A stretch of DNA of 64,000 nt from JBLLJR01 sp047692235 (GTDB lineage: Bacteria; Pseudomonadota; Gammaproteobacteria; Enterobacterales; Enterobacteriaceae): assembly GCA_047692235.1 (NCBI GenBank), contig JBLLJR010000004.1:62001-126000 (forward strand). The letters run 5' to 3'. The notes beneath the pieces were generated by a model, which had not been told where the DNA came from, ran no database searches, and saw only the letters and a list, made by a program, of their open reading frames with translations. Below, in pieces: positions 19,877-27,573 of the stretch. Numbering within the stretch: position 1 is the stretch's first letter; each line of letters opens with the position of its first letter. The translations under genes were made by a program, and so were the position numbers.

Positions 19877-19913
19877 TAATTAATTTTTTAAAATTTATAA
19901 TTTTAAGTATTAA

Positions 19914-19987
19914 TACATCCGGAAGGATTCGAACCTTCGACCTCTCGGTTCGTAGCCGAGTGCTCTGTCCAACTAAGCTACGGATGC
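19914..19987 (-). tRNA. tRNA-Arg (anticodon ACG)
   Basis: Read on the minus strand, a full cloverleaf starts GCATCCG and ends CGGATGT plus discriminator A, with a G-U pair closing the acceptor stem. The anticodon loop CTACGAA gives ACG (wobble A to inosine would need TadA, not visible here). The T arm carries GGTTCGAATCC. The 3' CCA is not encoded; TTA follows. Ten bases downstream of the tRNA-Ser gene, the same order as serV-argV downstream of csrA in E. coli. Confidence 0.97.
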
Positions 19988-19997
19988 TAATAACACA

Positions 19998-20083
19998 CGG
20001 TGAGAGAGGGATTTGAACCCTCGATACAAATTTTGTATACTCCTTTAGCAGGGGAGCGCCTTAAACCTCTCGGCCATCTCACC
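19998..20083 (-). tRNA. tRNA-Ser (anticodon GCT)
   Basis: Minus-strand cloverleaf of 86 nt with a long variable arm typical of tRNA-Ser. The acceptor stem pairs GGTGAGA with TCTCACC and the discriminator is G. The anticodon loop CTGCTAA gives GCT (reads AGC/AGU). T-loop GGTTCAAATCC. No CCA is encoded. It lies between csrA and tRNA-Arg, conserved with E. coli serV. Confidence 0.97.
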
Positions 20084-20261
20084 AATTTTATAAATATTTA
20101 TAATATTAAAATCATTATATTTATATATATCTATATTTTAGTATATATACACTATATTTGAATAAATATATCATATATTGATTATATAAATAGTTTATAT
20201 AAATATATTTATATCATATATACATTATATAAAATAATAAACTAAAAATATTTTTTAATTT

Positions 20262-20417
20262 TTAATTTTTTTTATATATTTCTTTTCTATAAATAGATAT
20301 TTCTTTTGGGGCATTTATACCTACACGCACTTGATTTCCTTTTATACCTAAAATAGTAATAATAATATCGTCTTTTACAATTAGAGTTTCACCAACTCTA
20401 CGTGTTAATATTAACAT
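20262..20417 (-). CDS. csrA: Carbon storage regulator CsrA, short form
   Basis: RNA-binding post-transcriptional regulator that binds GGA motifs in mRNA leaders. A 51-residue ORF starts M-L-I-L-T-R-R-V-G-E-T-L and continues with I-L-G-I-K-G-N-Q-V-R-V-G-I-N-A-P-K-E-I, then the helix Y-R-K-E-I-Y, nearly identical to E. coli CsrA residues 1-48. The E. coli protein has 61 residues; the flexible tail is missing. The RNA-contact residues L4, R6, R7, V42-equivalent and R44-equivalent are kept. The ribosome binding site AAGGA is well placed. Gene order alaS-csrA-tRNA-Ser-tRNA-Arg is as in E. coli. Confidence 0.96.
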   Translation of the reverse strand: MLILTRRVGETLIVKDDIIITILGIKGNQVRVGINAPKEISIYRKEIYKKN

Positions 20418-20539
20418 ATTACATTCCTTAATTAAATTTATAAAATTTTTTAGTATCCAATATTATTTTTTAATAATTAATTATTATGATTATCATTATA
20501 TTAATCGATATATTGAAATATACAGTTTAAATTATATAT

Positions 20540-23167
20540 TTAGATTTTATTAAAAATAAACATATTTATATTTTGTAATATAGATAATATATATGCACTA
20601 TAATTTCCTTTAATTTGAGCATAATTTGAATTACCTCCTCCTTTTAATTTTGTTTTACTCGAAATGTAATTAATTATTTCAATAGCACTAATTTTATTAA
20701 ACAAAATTTTATCAACATATATTACTATATTAATTATATTATTATATATCGTATAAAGAACTATTATTGTTGGTTTTATTTTTCTACATAGTAAATTTAC
20801 TATTTTAAATAAATATTTAACATTATAAATATCTAATCTAGAAATAATCACTTTAATATTTTTAATAGTTTTTATTTGATTATTAAGATAATTTAATGTA
20901 TGAGATATATTTATATTATAAATATTCTTAATTTCTTTACTTATATTCTTATAATTTATTTTTAAAATGTTTATTTTATTTAAAATACTTTTTTTATCAC
21001 ATTTTAAAATATTAGTCACATTTTTTAATATATATTCATTATTATCCATAATATCAATACATGATTGACCAGTTATAGCCTCTATTCTTCTTACTCCATA
21101 AGAAATACTACGTTCAGATACAATTCTGAACAAACCAATATTTCCTGTTCTTTTAACATGTGTGCCACCACATAGTTCTATAGAATAATCTCCTATTGTA
21201 ATTACTCTTACATATTTACTATATTTTTTACTTAATAAGTATATGGCTTTTTTTTTAACAGCATCATTAAATTTCATGTTTTTTATTTCTATTAATAAAT
21301 TATCCATAATTTTTTTATTAATTATATTTTCTATTATATTAATTTCATTTAATTTAATAGGTTCATTCTTTGTAAAATCAAAACGCAAACGTTTATTATT
21401 AATTAAAGAACCTTTCTGAACAATATTTTCTCCAAATATTGCTTTTAAAGTTGAATTTAATAAATGAGTTGCAGAATGGTTTTTAGAAACATCATTTCTA
21501 TGTAAATGATTAACTTGCGTTGTTACATTATCTCCTATATTTAATTTACCTTTAATTAAATTCCCATAATGTCCAAATGCATTACCATATTTTTTTGTAT
21601 TAGTAACATTAAAATATCCATAATTAAATTTTAAAATACCAATATCTCCAATTTGACCTCCAGATTCACAATAAAATGAGGTTTCATTTAAAAAAACTAT
21701 AGAATCATTTGAATTTTTAATACATTTAGTTAATTTATTATTACATAATAATAATATTACTTTACTTTTATGTATTAAATTATCATAACCTACAAATATT
21801 GTAGGTTTATCTAGAAAAGATAAATACTTATAATTAATAAAAAATTCATTTGATGATTTTGATAAATTTTTTTGAATTTTCATTAATTTATTAAAACCAT
21901 CTATATCTGGATATAAATTTTTTTCTTTACAAATATCAATTGTTAAATCTAAAGGAAAACCGTATGTATCATACATTTCAAAAATAATTTTACCATTTAC
22001 AATGGTATCATCTAAATAACTTATTTTTTTATTTAATAAAATTAAACCTTTATTTAATGTTTTAATAAATTTTTCTTCCTCAATTATTAATATTTCTGTT
22101 ATTATTTTTTCATTTAATGAAATATTAATGATATTTTTATTAATGAAATTTATTAAAATTGGTACAAATTTATATAAAAAAATGTTACTTATATTTGTTA
22201 AATTATATACATGTCTTATTGTTCTTCTTATAATTTTTCTTAATACATAACCTCTTCCCTCAAATGATGGAATGACTCCTGCATTAATTAATAATATACA
22301 AGTACGCATATGATCTGCAATGACACATAAAGATTTATGTGTTAAATTATTAGTTTTAATAATTTTAGCAATATTAATAATTAAATTTTTAAAAAAGTCT
22401 ATTTTATAATTTGAATTAACATTTTGTATTATAGATGTAATTCTTTCTAATCCCATTCCAGTATCAATTGATTTTTTATTAAGTTTTGTCAATGTTCCAT
22501 CATCTTCTAAATTAAATTGTATAAATACTAAATTCCAGATTTCAAGATAACGATTTTTGTTTTTTATATTATGTTTAATATTTATGTTATAGTTTATATC
22601 AGGATTTCTATCATAGAATATCTCAGAAGATGGTCCACAAGGGCCAATTTTACCCATTTTCCAAAAATTATCAGAGGTTATTTTATTTGTATCAGTTATA
22701 ATAATTATTCTATTTGGTGGTAAACATATATCATTTAACCAAATATCATAAGATTCACTATCAGTGTAATGCACTGTTACTAATAATTTATTTTTTGAAA
22801 TATTTAACCATTCTTTACTAGTTAATAATTCCCATGCATATTTAATTGCTTCATATTTAAAATAATCTCCAAAACTAAAATTACCTAACATTTCAAACAA
22901 AGTATGATGATGTCCTGTATACCCAACATTAGATAAGTCATTATATTTTCCACCAGCTCTTATACAAAGTTGTGATGTAGCTACTTTATTTATATTTCTT
23001 TTTTCTAAACCAAGAAATGAATTTTTAAATTGATTCATTCCAGCATTTGTAAATAATATACTTTTATCATTATTTGGAATAATAGAACTACCTGGTAGTA
23101 TTTCATGTTTTTTTTCATTAAAATAATTTAAAAATAATTTACGAATTTCATTCATATTTCTGAGCAT
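20540..23167 (-). CDS. alaS: Alanyl-tRNA synthetase
   Basis: Charges tRNA-Ala and edits Ser/Gly mischarging. 875 residues (E. coli 876). Class II core: L-F-T-N-A-G-M-N-Q-F near 38, R-A-G-G-K-Y-N-D-L near 70, H-H-T-L-F-E-M-L-G-N-F-S-F-G-D-Y-F near 85-100. Editing domain zinc ligands H-S-A-T-H-L near 565 and C-G-G-T-H near 665. The C-terminal C-Ala G-G-G is kept (K-G-G-G-N) but the rest of that domain is divergent. ATG at 23167 gives the E. coli N-terminal length. csrA follows downstream. Confidence 0.97.
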   Translation of the reverse strand: MLRNMNEIRKLFLNYFNEKKHEILPGSSIIPNNDKSILFTNAGMNQFKNSFLGLEKRNINKVATSQLCIRAGGKYNDLSNVGYTGHHHTLFEMLGNFSFGDYFKYEAIKYAWELLTSKEWLNISKNKLLVTVHYTDSESYDIWLNDICLPPNRIIIITDTNKITSDNFWKMGKIGPCGPSSEIFYDRNPDINYNINIKHNIKNKNRYLEIWNLVFIQFNLEDDGTLTKLNKKSIDTGMGLERITSIIQNVNSNYKIDFFKNLIINIAKIIKTNNLTHKSLCVIADHMRTCILLINAGVIPSFEGRGYVLRKIIRRTIRHVYNLTNISNIFLYKFVPILINFINKNIINISLNEKIITEILIIEEEKFIKTLNKGLILLNKKISYLDDTIVNGKIIFEMYDTYGFPLDLTIDICKEKNLYPDIDGFNKLMKIQKNLSKSSNEFFINYKYLSFLDKPTIFVGYDNLIHKSKVILLLCNNKLTKCIKNSNDSIVFLNETSFYCESGGQIGDIGILKFNYGYFNVTNTKKYGNAFGHYGNLIKGKLNIGDNVTTQVNHLHRNDVSKNHSATHLLNSTLKAIFGENIVQKGSLINNKRLRFDFTKNEPIKLNEINIIENIINKKIMDNLLIEIKNMKFNDAVKKKAIYLLSKKYSKYVRVITIGDYSIELCGGTHVKRTGNIGLFRIVSERSISYGVRRIEAITGQSCIDIMDNNEYILKNVTNILKCDKKSILNKINILKINYKNISKEIKNIYNINISHTLNYLNNQIKTIKNIKVIISRLDIYNVKYLFKIVNLLCRKIKPTIIVLYTIYNNIINIVIYVDKILFNKISAIEIINYISSKTKLKGGGNSNYAQIKGNYSAYILSILQNINMFIFNKI

Positions 23168-23325
23168 TATTACTCCAAAAATTTTTTTAAAAATATTTAA
23201 ATATAAAAAATTATATATTTATATATTTTTTAACATATATATAAATTAAATATAATTGTTTATTAATAATGAAAGTCATATACTGATAAAAAAATTTAAT
23301 TTTAGTAAAAATAATACAGTATTTA

Positions 23326-24312
23326 TTATAATAAAGATCTTAATTTTTTTTCTATTTCTAAGGCGATATTTTTATTTTTTTTTAAAAAACTACAAGCATT
23401 ATATTTGCCTTGACCCATTTTGATCGTATTATATTTATACCAAGTACCTAATTTATTTAAAATCATATTTTTAATCCCTAAATCTATTAACTCTCCATAT
23501 TTATTTATACCTTCATTGTATATAATCTGAAATTCTGCTTGTTTAAAAGGTACAGCAACTTTATTTTTAACAACCTTTACTCTAGTTTCATTACCAATAA
23601 TTGTATCTGCTGCTTTAACTGATCCAATACGACGAATATCTAATCTAATTGTTGAATAAAATTTCAGTGCATTACCTCCAGTTGTAATTTCTGGATTCCC
23701 AAATATTACTCCTATTTTTATACGAATTTGATTTATAAAAATTAATAATGTATTAGAATTTTTTAAATTACCAGATAATTTTCTCATAGCTTGACTCATC
23801 ATTCTAGCAGCTAATCCAACATGAGTTTCTCCTATTAATCCATCAATTTCAGCTTTAGGTGATAATGCAGCTACAGAATCTATAACAATTACATCAACTG
23901 ATTTAGACTTGGTAAGTATATTACAAATTTCTAATGCTTGCTCTCCATGATCAGGTTGAGAACAAATTAAACTATTTATATTTACACCTAATTTTTTTGT
24001 ATACACTGGATCTAAAGCATGTTCTGCATCAATAAAAGCACATGTTTTACCAGCTCTTTGGGCTGATGCAATTATTGATAATGTTAAAGTAGTTTTACCA
24101 GAAGATTCTGGCCCATATATTTCAACAATTCTACCCATAGGTAAACCACCAACACCTAAAGCTAAATCTAAAGATAAAGAACCAGTTGATATTGTTTCTA
24201 TATCCATAGATTTATTTTGACCTAATAACATTATTGAACCTTTACCAAATTGTTTTTCAATTTTATCTATAGTGAATGCTAAACATTTTTGTTTATCTTT
24301 ATTATTAATCAT
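23326..24312 (-). CDS. recA: Recombinase RecA, lacking the acidic C-terminal tail
   Basis: Homologous-recombination strand-exchange ATPase. 328 residues (E. coli 353). Walker A G-P-E-S-S-G-K-T-T is near 65-73, catalytic E in D-A-E-H-A-L-D near 95, Walker B V-I-V-I-D-S-V-A-A-L near 140, DNA-binding loops L1 (E-I-D-G-L-I-G-E-T-H-V-G) and L2 (F-G-N-P-E-I-T-T-G-G-N-A-L-K-F-Y-S). It ends E-K-K-L-R-S-L-L, where the E. coli protein continues with about 25 acidic residues. recX, normally between recA and alaS, is lost (158-bp spacer). No recognisable LexA box is seen upstream. Confidence 0.97.
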   Translation of the reverse strand: MINNKDKQKCLAFTIDKIEKQFGKGSIMLLGQNKSMDIETISTGSLSLDLALGVGGLPMGRIVEIYGPESSGKTTLTLSIIASAQRAGKTCAFIDAEHALDPVYTKKLGVNINSLICSQPDHGEQALEICNILTKSKSVDVIVIDSVAALSPKAEIDGLIGETHVGLAARMMSQAMRKLSGNLKNSNTLLIFINQIRIKIGVIFGNPEITTGGNALKFYSTIRLDIRRIGSVKAADTIIGNETRVKVVKNKVAVPFKQAEFQIIYNEGINKYGELIDLGIKNMILNKLGTWYKYNTIKMGQGKYNACSFLKKNKNIALEIEKKLRSLL

Positions 24313-24748
24313 TAGTAACCTATAAAAAATTTTACTGAAATTATTTAATTAACTAAAATTTATATAAATAAATATAATCTTTTACAAAATGGTATAATGT
24401 AAGTATATTTAAATTTGATTAAAAAATTATTTTTAAAATTATTTAGATAGTTAGAAACTATATTTTTATTGAAAATATGAAAAAAATATTTATAAATATA
24501 TTAATTATTTTAATAATAATAATTTTTATAATTCAAATTATACATTCATAAAAAATAAAATTATTATATGTATAATTAAATATTTATAAAAATTTAAATA
24601 TAAATATATTATACAAAACGTTATGTAATAAACGTATATTAATTTAATTAAACAATCTATTTATAATAGATATAAAATATAAGTTTTATAAGTTTTATTT
24701 AATTTATTTTTTAAAACATTACATAATTTTATTATGTGGATGATACAA
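24313..24748. other. Divergent intergenic region recA/proS, 436 bp
   Basis: AT-rich spacer between the recA start and the proS start. It must hold promoters for both directions, but I cannot pick a convincing -35/-10 pair against the AT background and see no LexA operator. The only item of note is a 24-codon hydrophobic ORF at 24477-24551, listed separately. Confidence 0.5.
24477..24551 (+). CDS. Possible tiny membrane protein (24 residues)
   Basis: An ATG-to-TAA ORF encoding M-K-K-I-F-I-N followed by about 14 mostly Ile/Leu/Phe residues and ending I-Q-I-I-H-S. It looks like a single-pass membrane microprotein with a positive N-terminus. No clear ribosome binding site precedes it, and I recognise no family. 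In DNA this AT-rich, ATA/ATT/TTA codons alone give Ile/Leu-rich translations, so chance is a serious alternative. Confidence 0.2.
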   Translation: MKKIFINILIILIIIIFIIQIIHS

Positions 24749-26431
24749 ATGCGTACTACTAAATATTTATTAGCTACTATCAAAAATAATCCATCAGATG
24801 CAGAAACAAAAAGTCATATATTAATGGTTAGATCAGGAATGATTCGAAAGTTATCGTCTGGTTTATATACATGGATGCCAACTGGGTTAAGAGTATTACG
24901 TAATCTTACAAAGATTATAATAAAAGAAATGAATCATATAGGTGCTATTGAAATTTTAATGCCTGTATTACAACCATATGATTTATGGGGAAAAAGTAAA
25001 AGATGCAAACAATATGGGCGAGAATTATTAACATTAAAAGATAGAAATAATCGTAATTATATTCTTAGTCCAACTAATGAAGAATTAATAACTAAAATAA
25101 TACATAATGAAATACATTCATATAAACAATTACCATTTATTACATACCAAATTCAAACTAAATTTCGTGATGAAATTAGACCTCAATTTGGAGTTATTAG
25201 ATCACGTGAATTTATCATGAAAGATGCTTATTCTTTTCATCAAGATAAAAGTTCAATGAACTATATTTATAGTGTTATGTGTAATTCTTATAGAAATATA
25301 TTTAATAATATAGGTTTAAAAGTCTGTTTATTACAAGCTGATTCAGGGTTAATAGGTGGATCTATATCGCATGAATTTCGTGCATTTAAAACAAATCAAA
25401 AAAAAATATTAAAAAATTTTAATAAAACTAATTATTTATATAATTTTTTATTAAAAAATAAATTAATAAATTTACCCAAAGAAAAACTACGTTTAATAAA
25501 TGTTAATGATTTATATCTAAATAAAGGTATATTTAAAAAACTTAATATTAATATTAAACAAACAATAAAAACTATTATGATAAAAACTAAAATAAATACT
25601 TTTGTAGTATTAATAATAAGAGGAGATCATAAATTTGATTATAAAAAAATAGAAAAATTATCTCAAATTTTTTTACCTTTAACATTTGCTTCTAATAAAG
25701 AAATAAAACATATTGTAGGTTCTGATATAATAGGGCCAATTAATTTATCATTACCTATGATTATTGATTCAAGTGTATCAGTTATGAGTGATTTTGTAGC
25801 TGGTGCTAATATAGATAAAAATTATTTTTTTGGAATTAATTGGGGTAGAGATATTGAACTACCATTAATAATGGATTTAAAAAAAAATACTGAATTTAAT
25901 TTGTATAACACAAATAATGTATCAGATAATAATAGCACAGAAGTTGCACATATATTCCAATTAGGTTCAAAATATACAAAACAAATATCAGCAACTGTAA
26001 AAAATAAATTAGGTCAAAATATATATTTAATGATGGGTTGTTATGGTATTGGATTAACGCGAACTATAGCGTCAGTAATTGAACAAAATTATGATGAATA
26101 TGGTATTATATGGCCTGGTGTTTTAGCTCCATTCAATGTAGCAATATTACCAATTAATCTACATAAATCTAATTTAGTATGTAATATAGTAAATGCTATT
26201 TATTTAGATTTATTGAATTTAAATATAGACGTTTTATTAGATGATCGTAATGAAAACATTGGAGTTATGTATACAGATATAGAATTAATAGGTATACCTC
26301 ATATATTAGTAATTAGTGAAAAAAATTTAAAATTAAATCAAATAGAATATAAAAATAGAGCTAAAAATAAAAAAACATTTATTAATGTAAATAACATTGT
26401 GAAATTTATTTATAAAAAAATTTATAATTAA
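24749..26431 (+). CDS. proS: Prolyl-tRNA synthetase (bacterial type with editing domain)
   Basis: Charges tRNA-Pro. With ATG at 24749 the product is 560 residues (E. coli 572) and begins M-R-T-T-K-Y-L-L like E. coli M-R-T-S-Q-Y-L-L; an ATG at 24734 would add five residues. Class II motif 2 is in K-F-R-D-E-I-R-P-Q-F-G-V-I-R-S-R-E-F (near 140-158). The inserted Ala-editing domain (about 225-385) is kept, including the K-T-I-M-I-K lysine region and G-A-N-I-D-K-N-Y-F-F-G-I-N-W; the linker after it is about 12 residues shorter than in E. coli. Motif 3 is G-C-Y-G-I-G-L-T-R. Confidence 0.96.
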   Translation: MRTTKYLLATIKNNPSDAETKSHILMVRSGMIRKLSSGLYTWMPTGLRVLRNLTKIIIKEMNHIGAIEILMPVLQPYDLWGKSKRCKQYGRELLTLKDRNNRNYILSPTNEELITKIIHNEIHSYKQLPFITYQIQTKFRDEIRPQFGVIRSREFIMKDAYSFHQDKSSMNYIYSVMCNSYRNIFNNIGLKVCLLQADSGLIGGSISHEFRAFKTNQKKILKNFNKTNYLYNFLLKNKLINLPKEKLRLINVNDLYLNKGIFKKLNINIKQTIKTIMIKTKINTFVVLIIRGDHKFDYKKIEKLSQIFLPLTFASNKEIKHIVGSDIIGPINLSLPMIIDSSVSVMSDFVAGANIDKNYFFGINWGRDIELPLIMDLKKNTEFNLYNTNNVSDNNSTEVAHIFQLGSKYTKQISATVKNKLGQNIYLMMGCYGIGLTRTIASVIEQNYDEYGIIWPGVLAPFNVAILPINLHKSNLVCNIVNAIYLDLLNLNIDVLLDDRNENIGVMYTDIELIGIPHILVISEKNLKLNQIEYKNRAKNKKTFINVNNIVKFIYKKIYN

Positions 26432-26483
26432 AATTATTTATTTTAAAAAATATCAAAATAATTCAAATAAATTATAAAAAATT

Positions 26484-27443
26484 ATGATAAAAAATAATCT
26501 TGAAGAATTAAGTAAATTTACTAAAATAGTAGTTGATACAGCAAACATTAATGAAATAAATTATTATAAACCTATAGGAGCAACAACTAATCCATCTCTT
26601 ATATTGCAAGCGATCCAAACTAATCAATATAATAATTATATTGATGAAGCAATAAAATGGGTAAAAAAATATAATTTTAAACAAGAAGATAAAATTAAGT
26701 ATATTACTGATTATTTAATAGTTAGTATAGGTAAAAAAATATTAGAATATATACCAGGTCATATTTCTACAGAAATAGATGCTAGACTTTCATATGATGC
26801 AAAAGCTAGTTTTATAAGGGCAAAAAGATTAATTAAAATATATAATTATTTAGGAGTTAGTAAAAAAAGAGTACTAATTAAAATAGCTGCAACATGGCAA
26901 GGTATTTGTTCAGCTAAATTATTAGAAAAAGAAGGTATTAAATGTAATTTAACTCTTTTATTTTCCTTTGCACAAGCAAAAGCTTGTGCTGAATCTTCTG
27001 TATATTTAATATCTCCATTTGTTGGTAGAATATCAGATTGGTATATGTTTATTACAAATAAAAAAATATTTAAAATAGAAGAAGATCCTGGTGTAATTTC
27101 TGTTACTAAAATTTTTAATTATTATAAAAAACATGGATATAATACTTTAGTTATGGGGGCAAGTTTTAGAAATATTAATCAAGTACTTGCGTTATCTGGT
27201 TGTGATTATTTAACTATTTCTCCAACACTATTAAAACAACTATCGTCTGTTAAAGGAAAGATACTAAAAAATTTATTTTATAAAGGAAAAATTAAAAAAC
27301 TAAATGAAAAAAAATTAACTGAAAGTAAATTTTTATGGGAACATAATTCAAATATTATGGCTGTAAATAAATTATCTGAAGGTATTTGTAATTTTGCTAA
27401 TGATCAAGAAAAATTAGAAAAAATTATTACTAAATTAGTATAA
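26484..27443 (+). CDS. talB: Transaldolase
   Basis: Non-oxidative pentose phosphate pathway: transfers dihydroxyacetone from sedoheptulose 7-phosphate to glyceraldehyde 3-phosphate. 319 residues (TalB 317). Motifs: A-T-T-N-P-S-L-I near 33-40, the Schiff-base lysine in V-L-I-K-I-A-A-T-W-Q-G near 134, L-L-F-S-F-A-Q-A near 155, and G-A-S-F-R-N near 228. Near dnaK as talB is in E. coli. It probably supplies erythrose 4-phosphate for the aromatic pathway (aroQ, tyrB here). Confidence 0.95.
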   Translation: MIKNNLEELSKFTKIVVDTANINEINYYKPIGATTNPSLILQAIQTNQYNNYIDEAIKWVKKYNFKQEDKIKYITDYLIVSIGKKILEYIPGHISTEIDARLSYDAKASFIRAKRLIKIYNYLGVSKKRVLIKIAATWQGICSAKLLEKEGIKCNLTLLFSFAQAKACAESSVYLISPFVGRISDWYMFITNKKIFKIEEDPGVISVTKIFNYYKKHGYNTLVMGASFRNINQVLALSGCDYLTISPTLLKQLSSVKGKILKNLFYKGKIKKLNEKKLTESKFLWEHNSNIMAVNKLSEGICNFANDQEKLEKIITKLV

Positions 27444-27498
27444 ATAAAAATATATTTATATAATATTTAATTATATATTAACAAATAACATATTATAT

Positions 27499-27527
27499 CT
27501 TGAAAAATTGTATTTTAGTCCATATAT
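27499..27527 (+). promoter_or_regulatory. Sigma-32 (heat-shock) type promoter of dnaK-dnaJ
   Basis: CTTGAAA at 27499-27505 exactly matches the sigma-32 -35 element. After 12 bases comes GTCCATATA (27518-27526), which matches CCCCATNTA at most positions. The pair lies about 47 bp upstream of the dnaK ATG at 27574, a sensible leader length. Implies that RpoH survives elsewhere in the genome. Match found by eye; transcription start not known. Confidence 0.7.
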
Positions 27528-27573
27528 TATTCTAAATGAGAGTAATCAAATTTATAATGGAGATGTTTTAAAA

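Noticed and set aside
24313..24748. SOS box upstream of recA
   Set aside because: No CTG-N10-CAG pattern could be found in the region read on either strand.
27508..27573. 22-residue N-terminal extension of DnaK from a TTG
   Set aside because: It overlaps the promoter-like sequence, has no counterpart in the family, and the ATG at 27574 gives the exact conserved DnaK start.
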